This document shows, piece by piece, positions 21,812-27,683 of a DNA stretch of 35,719 bases. Location of the stretch: the IMG/VR virus record IMGVR_UViG_3300020215_000103, positions 1 through 35,719 of that record. One strand, given 5' to 3'. Every line of letters starts with the position of its first letter. Within the stretch, counting starts at the first letter, position 1. Origin of the DNA: a virus. The notes beneath the pieces were generated by a model. It saw only the letters and a list, made by a program, of their open reading frames with translations, did not search any database and was not told where the DNA came from. A program made the position numbers and the translations under genes.

Positions 21812-22861
21812 TCATTCTTCTTCGTCCTCGGGCCGCCACACATCATCCCCAAAATCCCGGTGATCCTGAGCATAGCGCATGGTGGTGGCCAGGTTCTCAT
21901 GCCCAACAGCCAGCTGCACTTCGCGTGCGGAATAATCCCTCAGCGCCCGCGTGATGAACGTGGCCCGAAGGTCATGCAGGTGAAAACCCGTTTCAAGTTT
22001 GCCCCATTCATCAGCCAAGGTGTCGGGGCTCATCGGCACAAGCTGCCGGATGAGGGAATGGGCAGCCTTCGGCGTGCTGTACCAATAAGGGGTCTTTCTG
22101 TTCTTCTTTCCCTTGAGGATGGTGGGCTTGCCCATTTTCAGATTCTGCCGAGCAACTTTCAGGTAGTCTTTTCGCACGTCTTCAAGCGTGAGCCCCAGGG
22201 CCTCGGAGCGCCGAAGGCCAAAGAGGTAACAGAGACTCACCGCGGCCTTGATGTTCTTAGGTAGCCGCTTTTCAATCTCCTCCCACTCCTCTGGCCTCAC
22301 AAACCTCTCCCGCCCCTTCTTCAGCGCCCGCGTGGCAGACAATGAACGGAAGCGAGCGCGAGAAATGGGGCGAAACCGAATGGCTGCCACCTCGCCTGGG
22401 CGCTTATCGGCCAGGAATTCCATGAAGCGGTTAGCCTCTTGCACCACCTTGCGGATGGTGGAAGGGGAGAGGCGTTGCTCAAGCAGGAAGGCTGCCCACT
22501 TGGATTTGTGGACCGCATACCATTGACGGGGATCGGCCAAGCCCAGCTTGCCGATGAAGAAGTTGAGGAAATAGGTGAGCAGGTAGTTGTACTGACAGAG
22601 GGCGTTTTTCTCGCTGGGCACCTGGGCCAACAGCTGCTCGCGGTATTCTTCAAGCAGCACTGGGCTGATGAAAGCGTGCTTGAAGGCCACTGCCTCGCGG
22701 GCGAGCACCGGGGCGTTGAGCCTGTGCACCAGCGCCTTCAGCTCACCCTCATTGTCGCGGATATGGGCATATTGCTTCATAGGCAGGCGCTTGTAGCGCC
22801 CGGCCTCCCAGCGCCGTATCACCCACCGCTGCTTTTCCTGGAATAAACACCACTTCTGCAT
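21812..22861 (-). CDS. int: Tyrosine recombinase / integrase 1
   Basis: 349 aa. The C-terminal catalytic domain has the complete set: Arg217 in FGLRRSEALGL, Lys256 in the RKTPYW hairpin, His296 and Arg299 in HLHDLRATF, His321 in VGHENLATT and Tyr330 in MRYAQ. An N-terminal arm-type and core-binding region precedes it (residues 1-180). It should integrate and, with an excision factor, excise the phage genome. The tRNA gene beside its 3' end is a possible attachment locus. The ATG has no Shine-Dalgarno; a -10-like GATACA ends 8 bases before it, so the mRNA may be nearly leaderless. Confidence 0.93.
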   Translation of the reverse strand: MQKWCLFQEKQRWVIRRWEAGRYKRLPMKQYAHIRDNEGELKALVHRLNAPVLAREAVAFKHAFISPVLLEEYREQLLAQVPSEKNALCQYNYLLTYFLNFFIGKLGLADPRQWYAVHKSKWAAFLLEQRLSPSTIRKVVQEANRFMEFLADKRPGEVAAIRFRPISRARFRSLSATRALKKGRERFVRPEEWEEIEKRLPKNIKAAVSLCYLFGLRRSEALGLTLEDVRKDYLKVARQNLKMGKPTILKGKKNRKTPYWYSTPKAAHSLIRQLVPMSPDTLADEWGKLETGFHLHDLRATFITRALRDYSAREVQLAVGHENLATTMRYAQDHRDFGDDVWRPEDEEE

Positions 22862-22894
22862 GAGTTAGTTGTATCACTTTTACGTGGTTTAGAC

Positions 22895-22910
22895 TAACCA
22901 TTAGTGGTTA
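22895..22910 (-). promoter_or_regulatory. Dyad TAACCA-N4-TGGTTA before integrase gene
   Basis: Perfect 6-bp inverted repeat with a 4-base spacer, 34 bases upstream of the integrase ATG and overlapping any -35 region of its promoter. Likely operator or arm-type recombinase site. Confidence 0.5.
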
Positions 22911-23131
22911 TGCTGTCTTGAGTGATTTCAATGGGTTAGCTGATTATTTTCAGCTTATGAATCCGCCGCTTAACCGCGGCGTGCACGTAGGAATGGCGTT
23001 GGAGTGAAAAGAGAAACCTCCTGGTCAGCCCCCCGGACCATTCCGGGAAGCCGCCAGGCAGGAAGTTGTTGCTCTTCAGATTTAAAAAACTGCGAGTTGC
23101 AGCCTTACAGACAGGTAATACCTGCTGGGCT

Positions 23132-23148
23132 GGAGTAGAGAAAATTTA
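23132..23148 (-). promoter_or_regulatory. Repeated intergenic motif, copy 2 (17-bp match)
   Basis: On the - strand it reads TAAATTTTCTCTACTCC, identical over 17 bases to 28885-28901. It lies 13 bases after a stop codon, at the head of the integrase leader region. Confidence 0.6.
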
Positions 23149-23161
23149 AGTGGAGGGGGAA

Positions 23162-23362
23162 TTAGGTAGAAAGCTTGAGGGCAGAGAAAGCGACGGCATC
23201 CTGTTGCTTGCGGAGGGCGTCAGCTGCGGGCTTGAGGTACCTGTAGAAAGCCCGCCGCTCGGGCTCCCGCTGAAGGATGTCCTCAACCACCTCATCGAGC
23301 AAATCAGCCGGGATGTTGGGAACCAAGGAAAGCACCTCAATCGCAATCTCTTGGCTGGTCAT
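23162..23362 (-). CDS. Small hypothetical protein
   Basis: 66 aa; the ATG overlaps the upstream stop by 4 bases (ATGA). It is helical and acidic in the first half (IAIEVLSLVPNIPADLLDEV), then basic (REPERRAFYRYLKPAADALR). Not recognised. It is the last gene of the coupled right-arm operon before the integrase control region. Confidence 0.58.
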   Translation of the reverse strand: MTSQEIAIEVLSLVPNIPADLLDEVVEDILQREPERRAFYRYLKPAADALRKQQDAVAFSALKLST

Positions 23363-23586
23363 ACTTCTTCCTCGCCGATCAATCGCAGCTGTTCACCCAT
23401 GGGGGTGAACCATGCACCATCCCGTTCAATACCGCTTATCTGGCTTGCTGCCATCTCACGCGCCTTCTCAAAGCCCGCCAAATAAGCAGCGGCGAGAGGG
23501 ATTTCAACCCACAAGCCTTCTTTCTTGCCCATGTCCTCGAAGTGCTGAACAAACTCCAGGGCAAGCCTTTCTTTGAGCTTCATCAT
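23359..23586 (-). CDS. Small hypothetical protein
   Basis: 75 aa with GAGGAAGAA before the ATG; overlaps both neighbours by ATGA junctions. It contains LALEFVQHFEDMGKKEGLWVE and AAYLAGFEKAREMAASQI, a pattern seen in many phage 'sleeping beauty'-type small proteins with an AAxxAGF-ExAR helix. No catalytic residues are visible, and function is unknown. Confidence 0.6.
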   Translation of the reverse strand: MMKLKERLALEFVQHFEDMGKKEGLWVEIPLAAAYLAGFEKAREMAASQISGIERDGAWFTPMGEQLRLIGEEEV

Positions 23587-23870
23587 TTCTTCCTCAGGAA
23601 GCCATTGAACTTGAGAAACTGATACGTGATGCGCTCCAGCTTGTAAACCTGGGCATGGGTGAGCCCAAGCTTGTGCTCAACATCCAGGGCATGAATGATT
23701 TCATGGATGAAGCTCTTGAGCGTGGCCACTTCGCTTTGGCCCTTCTTAATCGCAATTTGCTGCGAGTAGAAGCGGCACTCAGCCAACGTATTAGGGTCCT
23801 CGAATTTGTCCACCCAAGCCAGCTCATAGAAGGTTTTGGCCTTGATCCAGTAGCGGTGCAGATAGTTCAT
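23583..23870 (-). CDS. Putative small zinc metallopeptidase (HEIIH)
   Basis: 95 aa. The segment KSFIHEIIHALDVEHKLGLT contains HExxH (residues 56-60), the zincin signature, and His66 or a residue in LTHAQVYKLE could be the third ligand. At this length it is a minimal domain, shorter than SprT or ImmA/IrrE families, and resembles small phage HExxH proteins that sit in early operons. It may cut a repressor or host protein, but no target is visible. It is coupled by ATGA overlaps to the HNH gene upstream and the small gene downstream. Confidence 0.65.
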   Translation of the reverse strand: MNYLHRYWIKAKTFYELAWVDKFEDPNTLAECRFYSQQIAIKKGQSEVATLKSFIHEIIHALDVEHKLGLTHAQVYKLERITYQFLKFNGFLRKK

Positions 23871-24199
23871 GCGGCCAGCCCCCTCCGGGCAAAGCCGCGA
23901 AGCACGGCCCCCACCACCAACATTTCATCAACGGATAACTCTTTGCCCCGGATGAAGTTGCAGCGCCCACAGCATGGCAGCACGTTATCCAGGGTGTAGC
24001 CGCGGCGGTTGTCCACGCGGTCCAGTCCGCTGCCGGTGCGGGGGGATGCGCTTTCACAGTAATGACAGGGGCGCTGAGCGAGGGCCTCAAACTCTTCCCA
24101 CGTGATGGTCCATTCCAAGCCGCGGTCCATAGCCCCGCGCACACTCTTACGGAATCGCCGCTCAAGCGTCTCCTCATAGCGGCGGATGCGCTCGCTCAT
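23867..24199 (-). CDS. HNH-type endonuclease 1
   Basis: 110 aa. The sequence carries the treble-clef HNH pattern found in phage nucleases: PCHYC (Cys45, Cys48), GLDRVDNRRGYTLDNVLPCC (Asp60, Arg61, Asp63, Asn72, Cys76) and GRCNFIRGKE (Cys80, Asn81). The usual His of the first motif is replaced by the LDR type common in this subgroup. Possible roles are homing, packaging-site nicking or recombination. The protein is encoded inside a coupled operon rather than free-standing, which argues against a recent homing insertion. Confidence 0.8.
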   Translation of the reverse strand: MSERIRRYEETLERRFRKSVRGAMDRGLEWTITWEEFEALAQRPCHYCESASPRTGSGLDRVDNRRGYTLDNVLPCCGRCNFIRGKELSVDEMLVVGAVLRGFARRGLAA

Positions 24200-24537
24200 G
24201 CGGCCTTCCTGCGTTCCTGATTCTCGCTTTGGGTCTTAAGCTTATGGCAGGGCTTGCACAGCACGGCGAGCCCCGTGGCGCTACAGAAGAGCCGCTCAAT
24301 GTAGCTGTCCCAGCTCACCCAACCGGAGGTTGGAACCACTGGATTGATGTGATCCACCTGCACCAGGGTGCGGGGGAAAGCCCCGCCGCACTCTTCACAG
24401 AAGAACTGGCCATAAGGGGCGCGCATGCGCTTGAGGGCTTCGGTCTTTGACGGCATGTAGCGTGAGGCTTTGCGGAGGGCCGCAATGACGGCACTCTTGG
24501 CATTCCACACCCGCTTTGAGCGTTTCTTCTTAGCCAC
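24196..24537 (-). CDS. HNH-type endonuclease 2
   Basis: 113 aa; GTG start with GAGGGG 9 bases upstream. A basic N-terminus (KKKRSKRVW) precedes FCEECGG (Cys47, Cys50), VQVDHINPVVP (Asp62-His63) and AVLCKPCHKLKT (Cys94, Cys97, His98). This is the canonical zinc-stapled HNH arrangement. It differs in sequence from the HNH gene downstream and overlaps it by 4 bases, so the pair is not a fresh duplication. It may work in DNA recombination or degradation, and its specificity is unknown. Confidence 0.82.
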   Translation of the reverse strand: MAKKKRSKRVWNAKSAVIAALRKASRYMPSKTEALKRMRAPYGQFFCEECGGAFPRTLVQVDHINPVVPTSGWVSWDSYIERLFCSATGLAVLCKPCHKLKTQSENQERRKAA

Positions 24538-24540
24538 GCT

Positions 24541-24795
24541 TCAGTGCCCCTCAGGCTGACTGCAGTTGGCTGCCGTGAGGGCAATTGCCTGTCCGTAGGC
24601 CACAGCCTTCTCAGCAGAGAGGCCATCCACTAGCGCCTCATAGAGAATCTCAAACGTCTCTTCGCGGTTGATGTGAGGATTCACTCCCCAGAGCAGCAAC
24701 GTGAACACCTCGGCCGCACGCAGGTGCATGGTGTCCACCGGTGGGGGCATTGTTGCAGCGGGGGCGGCCGGGGCTTTGCGTTTCTTAGCTGCCAC
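24541..24795 (-). CDS. Small hypothetical protein
   Basis: 84 aa from a GTG at 24795 that overlaps the upstream small frame by 11 bases. A Lys/Ala/Pro-rich N-terminus (AAKKRKAPAAPAATMPPP) is followed by a helical domain (EVFTLLLWGVNPHINREETF, EILYEALVDGLSAEKAVAYG). The GTG lacks a strong ribosome site, so coupling or the internal ATG near residue 16 is possible. Function is unknown. Confidence 0.52.
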   Translation of the reverse strand: MAAKKRKAPAAPAATMPPPVDTMHLRAAEVFTLLLWGVNPHINREETFEILYEALVDGLSAEKAVAYGQAIALTAANCSQPEGH

Positions 24796-24916
24796 CGGGC
24801 ACCCGCTTTTTAGTGAATTTCGGGTGGAATTCGCGGAGAAACTCCTCACGGAAGTCTTCCACCTCTTCAGGCCGCGGTGGGGGGCTGCTGCTCCACTTGC
24901 GCTTCAGCGCCTTCAT
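24785..24916 (-). CDS. Possible 43-aa protein overlapping GroES-like gene end
   Basis: A short frame whose ATG (24916) lies 50 bases inside the GroES-like gene. The product is charged and Pro-rich (KRKWSSSPPPRPEEVEDFRE, then EFLREFHPKFTKKR). The frame extends upstream to an ATG at 25015, but that part is shadowed by the GroES-like gene and is Ser/Lys low complexity. There is no clear ribosome site. Its stop overlaps the next start, which is the main support. Confidence 0.4.
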   Translation of the reverse strand: MKALKRKWSSSPPPRPEEVEDFREEFLREFHPKFTKKRVPGGS

Positions 24917-25367
24917 TGAGGCTTCGGAAGGTAGTTCGGTATCCTTCTTCCCCTTTGAATCGGATTTGGATTTCCGAATCTCGCGTGAGGCCGATGGTGT
25001 CCGCCTGGTAGCCATTAAGATCCCCGAAGGTGCTAAACCACTTCACGGACACTTGGCTAACCAGCGCGATGTCACCCGGTTGAGCGTTGAGAGGGGACGG
25101 CTCGCCCGTGTCATCGTTGTAGTAGCCCTCGCCAACGGCCAGCACCCGCACCCAATGCGGTCTGTCCTGGGCGAAGGTGCCCAGCTGATTTTTCACGTCG
25201 ATGCCGATAATGATACCAGAGGCCGTTTTCTTCTCGGCCTCCTTGATGCGCTCAACCAGAATGGCATCACCAATGATTTCGATGCCCTGGCGGTTGAGGT
25301 TTTTAAATCGCTCCAGGTAGGCGCTCTTAGGCAGCGCCTCGGGTGCCGTCGTCGTCGTTTCCGTCAT
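24867..25367 (-). CDS. Phage GroES/Cpn10-like co-chaperonin
   Basis: 166 aa from ATG 25367, chosen for AAGGAGG 8 bases upstream. Residues 33-55 (GDAILVERIKEAEKKTASGI, then IIG) match the first strand and GroEL-binding mobile loop of GroES, whose hydrophobic tripeptide here is Ile-Ile-Ile. VRVLAVGEGYYNDDTGE (73-89) and LNAQPGDIALVSQ (93-105) match the GroES VxAVGxG and xGDxVLF segments. N- and C-terminal extensions make it longer than the ~97 aa of bacterial GroES, as in T4 gp31. It probably caps host GroEL while folding a phage protein such as the capsid subunit. Its start overlaps the integrase 2 gene by 41 bases. Confidence 0.75.
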   Translation of the reverse strand: MTETTTTAPEALPKSAYLERFKNLNRQGIEIIGDAILVERIKEAEKKTASGIIIGIDVKNQLGTFAQDRPHWVRVLAVGEGYYNDDTGEPSPLNAQPGDIALVSQVSVKWFSTFGDLNGYQADTIGLTRDSEIQIRFKGEEGYRTTFRSLNEGAEAQVEQQPPTAA

Positions 25368-26115
25368 GGTCGCTTCCTCCTTGAAGCAGCTGGCGCACCT
25401 GAGCTTCCAGCTCAGCATCACGCCGGGGTTGCACGTAATACTTGGCCGTGTTGATGTCATCCCAGCCAAACACCTTGCAGAGATCGAATTCATTGAGGCC
25501 GCCTTCGGCGAGCCGCGTGGCTGCCAGGGCGCGGAGGTTGTGGGGGGTGAGGCCCGTGGCCGCCTTCAGCGCGCGGCGGAAGCTGTCATAACTCTTCTCC
25601 ATCGCCGGGCCTTCCACTGCGGGCACAAACACCGTGCGCTGCTTGTCGCCTTTGCCATGCACCTGGTTACCCTCGCGGGTGACAAACTCGGTGTAACGGG
25701 CGCCACTTCCGAGCAGCTCCAGTGCCAGCTTGCGGAAACCGGGGTTGGCCATCTGCTCGATGCGAGCCTTGGCCTCATCAAAGGCGGTGCCAATTCTTTT
25801 CCGCTTATAGACCACCTTCTGGTCAAAGAGCCGGGCGTTGTCTTCGATGTAGCGGCTGTAGCGGTTGGGGCCATTGATGTAACCGCGGTCCACGCACCAG
25901 CTCCAGAAGCTTGCCACGCGGCGGAAGGCTTGGGCCCGGGTGTAGGGCTTCATGGTTTGCTCCAGGTGCACCCACAGGGCTTCAGGGTTGCCGGTCACGT
26001 GAGGTGCCAGCGCCAGGAGCCTCTTGCTTTCTGAGCGCATCGTGGAGGGTGCCCAGCTGTTCACTTTGCTTTGGAGATACTTATTCATCAACTCTGTAAC
26101 TTGCAGTTTTGCCAT
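25327..26115 (-). CDS. Tyrosine recombinase 2 (XerC/D-like, small)
   Basis: 262 aa from ATG 26115. Catalytic residues are present: Arg140 in GSGARYTEFVT, Lys155 in VHGKGDKQRTVFVP, His192 and Arg195 in TPHNLRALAATRLAEGG, Trp218 (FGWDD) where integrase 1 has His, and Tyr226/227 in NTAKYYV. The Trp variant is active in some family members. It is not closely similar to integrase 1. Possible roles are resolving genome multimers, an invertible switch or a second integration system. There is no Shine-Dalgarno; the promoter at 26122-26149 places the start of transcription at the ATG. Confidence 0.85.
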   Translation of the reverse strand: MAKLQVTELMNKYLQSKVNSWAPSTMRSESKRLLALAPHVTGNPEALWVHLEQTMKPYTRAQAFRRVASFWSWCVDRGYINGPNRYSRYIEDNARLFDQKVVYKRKRIGTAFDEAKARIEQMANPGFRKLALELLGSGARYTEFVTREGNQVHGKGDKQRTVFVPAVEGPAMEKSYDSFRRALKAATGLTPHNLRALAATRLAEGGLNEFDLCKVFGWDDINTAKYYVQPRRDAELEAQVRQLLQGGSDHDGNDDDGTRGAA

Positions 26116-26149
26116 ATGTACATAATACATCGGCAACCATTGGAGTCAA
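26115..26149 (-). promoter_or_regulatory. Promoter of recombinase 2 (leaderless) with palindrome
   Basis: TTGACT (26149-26144), a 16-base spacer and TATTAT (26127-26122) make a good sigma70-like promoter. Six bases after the -10 comes the ATG, so the mRNA would start at or next to it. The palindrome TATGTACATA (26115-26124) covers the -10 edge and start codon, a possible operator. Confidence 0.6.
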
Positions 26150-26156
26150 CTTTAAT

Positions 26157-26453
26157 CTATTGCGCCTGGTCAAGCTTGGCTTGGCGGATGATGTAGTCCA
26201 GGGTTTGCTGAATGGTTACGAGGGCTTGGCTGTGGGCGACCTGAGCCTCTCGCACCTCGTTTAGAGCAACACCATGCTGGCCTAGGGCCCCTGCGAATGC
26301 ATCTAAGGTACCTGCAGAGATGACATGCTGCGGCTCAGGTAGCTTCTCCTCGCCTAAGGTGTTGATGGTTGCCCTAGTGAAGAGATGTATCTGCCCTGCG
26401 ATGTAGGCAAACACGGCGAGATGGCCGAAGGCCAACACGTAGGCGAGTGTCAT
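26157..26453 (-). CDS. Small membrane protein with coiled-coil tail
   Basis: 98 aa. N-terminal hydrophobic helix (TLAYVLAFGHLAVFAYIAGQ) followed by a soluble part and a C-terminal helix (QVAHSQALVTIQQTLDYIIR). Not recognised. It overlaps the upstream gene by 4 bases (ATGA), and the promoter of recombinase 2 begins just past its stop. Membrane topology suggests a host envelope or superinfection role, but that is only a guess. Confidence 0.6.
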   Translation of the reverse strand: MTLAYVLAFGHLAVFAYIAGQIHLFTRATINTLGEEKLPEPQHVISAGTLDAFAGALGQHGVALNEVREAQVAHSQALVTIQQTLDYIIRQAKLDQAQ

Positions 26454-26806
26454 AACTTATTTTCCTCATTCTCAATGACGTTGTAGGTGCGGTTGAACTT
26501 TCCGCGCCTCACCACCTTCTTCAGGAACTCCTCGAACGTGAGGCCCTGAGGGTGCCAGAATCTTCCGTGCTCATCGAGGAGGTTGCAGCTCCATAGCGCA
26601 CTCTCCAAAAGCATCGGATCAACGAACATATATTTATTGAGCTTGCGCGTGAACGTGTCGAGCGTCTCGCGGCAATCCTCAAAACCCACTTCAGCATCTG
26701 TCGCCCCCTTGTGGACATTGAATAAGAGCACTGCCACATCCAGCAGCCGAAGCGGCCTCCACCGGCCATGCTTCTTACTCAAATATCCACGAGGGAGCTT
26801 CAGCAT
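26450..26806 (-). CDS. Hypothetical protein
   Basis: 118 aa. Basic N-terminus (KLPRGYLSKKHGRWRPLRLL) then a helical domain (VAVLLFNVHKGATDAEVGFE, LDTFTRKLNKYMFVDPMLLE) and a basic C-terminus. I do not recognise the family, and no motifs are visible. It sits 3 bases after the previous gene in a coupled operon. Confidence 0.6.
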   Translation of the reverse strand: MLKLPRGYLSKKHGRWRPLRLLDVAVLLFNVHKGATDAEVGFEDCRETLDTFTRKLNKYMFVDPMLLESALWSCNLLDEHGRFWHPQGLTFEEFLKKVVRRGKFNRTYNVIENEENKL

Positions 26807-26809
26807 GGG

Positions 26810-27154
26810 TTACGCCACCTGCTTTGCTTTGCCCGCTTTAAGCTCAGCAATTTTGGCGTCCAAGTCTTGCGCCGTGCGCTTCGGAGCGAAGCGGCCTGGG
26901 CCGCCCACCGGGGCCTCAGCAACAGCCTTGATGAACGCAAAGCTGCTCTTGAAGCTGCGGCCGTCCTTCACCTTGTCCGAGGTGTGGATGTCGAGTTTAA
27001 CGCCGCGGTCATTGCCCAGAAGCGTGGTGAGGTGCTCGATGAGGCCCACCACCTGCTCTTGATCCATGTACAGCTGCAGGCGATCACCGCCCTTGCTGTT
27101 TTTGCCAACCATGGTGGAACGGAAAAGAAACATCGGGTCTTTCTGAGTGTTCAT
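26810..27154 (-). CDS. Hypothetical phage early protein
   Basis: 114 aa with AAGGAG 7 bases ahead of the ATG. Beta-strand-like opening (PMFLFRSTMVGKNSKGGDRL) then an alpha/beta region (EQVVGLIEHLTTLLGNDRGV, KLDIHTSDKVKDGRSFKSSF) and a basic C-terminal helix (DLDAKIAELKAGKAKQ). The pattern recalls small phage nucleic-acid binding proteins, though I cannot name a family. Position in the replication arm allows an ssDNA-binding role. Confidence 0.6.
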   Translation of the reverse strand: MNTQKDPMFLFRSTMVGKNSKGGDRLQLYMDQEQVVGLIEHLTTLLGNDRGVKLDIHTSDKVKDGRSFKSSFAFIKAVAEAPVGGPGRFAPKRTAQDLDAKIAELKAGKAKQVA

Positions 27155-27345
27155 TCTTTTTCTCCTTCGATTAAGTGAGCAAGGACTTGCTCCACAGTTT
27201 CTGAAACAGGGATGAGCGCGCCGCCGGTGCCGAGCACCAAGGTCGCCTTATGGGTGTCGCTCCACCAGTGGGCGAAATAGGTGCGCACGCTGATGTGCAC
27301 AGGCTCTTTGAAATTGGCATGAGTGAGGGTCATGATGCCTTTCAT
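27151..27345 (-). CDS. Small hypothetical protein
   Basis: 64 aa; GGAGG about 10 bases before the ATG at 27345, which overlaps the upstream stop (ATGA). Beta-rich (EPVHISVRTYFAHWWSDTHK, TLVLGTGGALIPVSETVEQV). An internal ATG 12 bases later is possible. Not recognised. It overlaps the next gene by 4 bases. Confidence 0.58.
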   Translation of the reverse strand: MKGIMTLTHANFKEPVHISVRTYFAHWWSDTHKATLVLGTGGALIPVSETVEQVLAHLIEGEKE

Positions 27346-27683
27346 CGGAGTTTGGCCTCCACCTTGGCGCGCACGGCCTTGAGCAGCTGCTCTTTCTCGC
27401 GTGCCTGTTCCAAGTAGGCGCCATACGTCTGAGGCTCGCCGCGGCTTTCGTATTCCTTAATCACCTTTTCCATGGCCAGCTCGCCCACAGATGCGATGCT
27501 CTGAATGGCGCGAAGTTCGTTGCGGTCCAGGTCCACCCAAAGGGCGTTGGCCCGCATTTTTGTGCAAAGGGCTTTCAGCAGCCGCTTCACTCGCTCATCG
27601 CCTGCCTTGCCACGCTTTTGGGCAAGCTTGGCCAAGTTCTTCTCCATCCACTCCAGTTCTTCTTTCTTAAATTGGATTTTCAC
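27342..27683 (-). CDS. Helical hypothetical protein
   Basis: 113 aa, GTG start with AGGAG 6 bases upstream and overlapping the nuclease gene's stop (GTGA). A highly charged helical protein (EELEWMEKNLAKLAQKRGKA, KVIKEYESRGEPQTYGAYLE) with a probable coiled coil. It follows the Cas4-like nuclease directly and may act with it, but no motif supports that. Confidence 0.6.
   Translation of the reverse strand: MKIQFKKEELEWMEKNLAKLAQKRGKAGDERVKRLLKALCTKMRANALWVDLDRNELRAIQSIASVGELAMEKVIKEYESRGEPQTYGAYLEQAREKEQLLKAVRAKVEAKLR

Larger units (their letters stand above)
22862..23161 (-). promoter_or_regulatory. Integrase control region (300 bases without a gene)
   Basis: No gene is evident. The region holds a dyad TAACCA-TTAG-TGGTTA (22895-22910) with another TGGTT half-site at 22885, close to the integrase start. 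It also holds a perfect palindrome CAGGTA-A-TACCTG (23112-23124), the near-palindrome CTGCGAGTTGCAG (23090-23102) and a copy of the repeated motif (23132-23148). It probably contains the integrase promoter, and possibly arm-type sites or attP. Which site binds which protein cannot be told from sequence. Confidence 0.55.
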
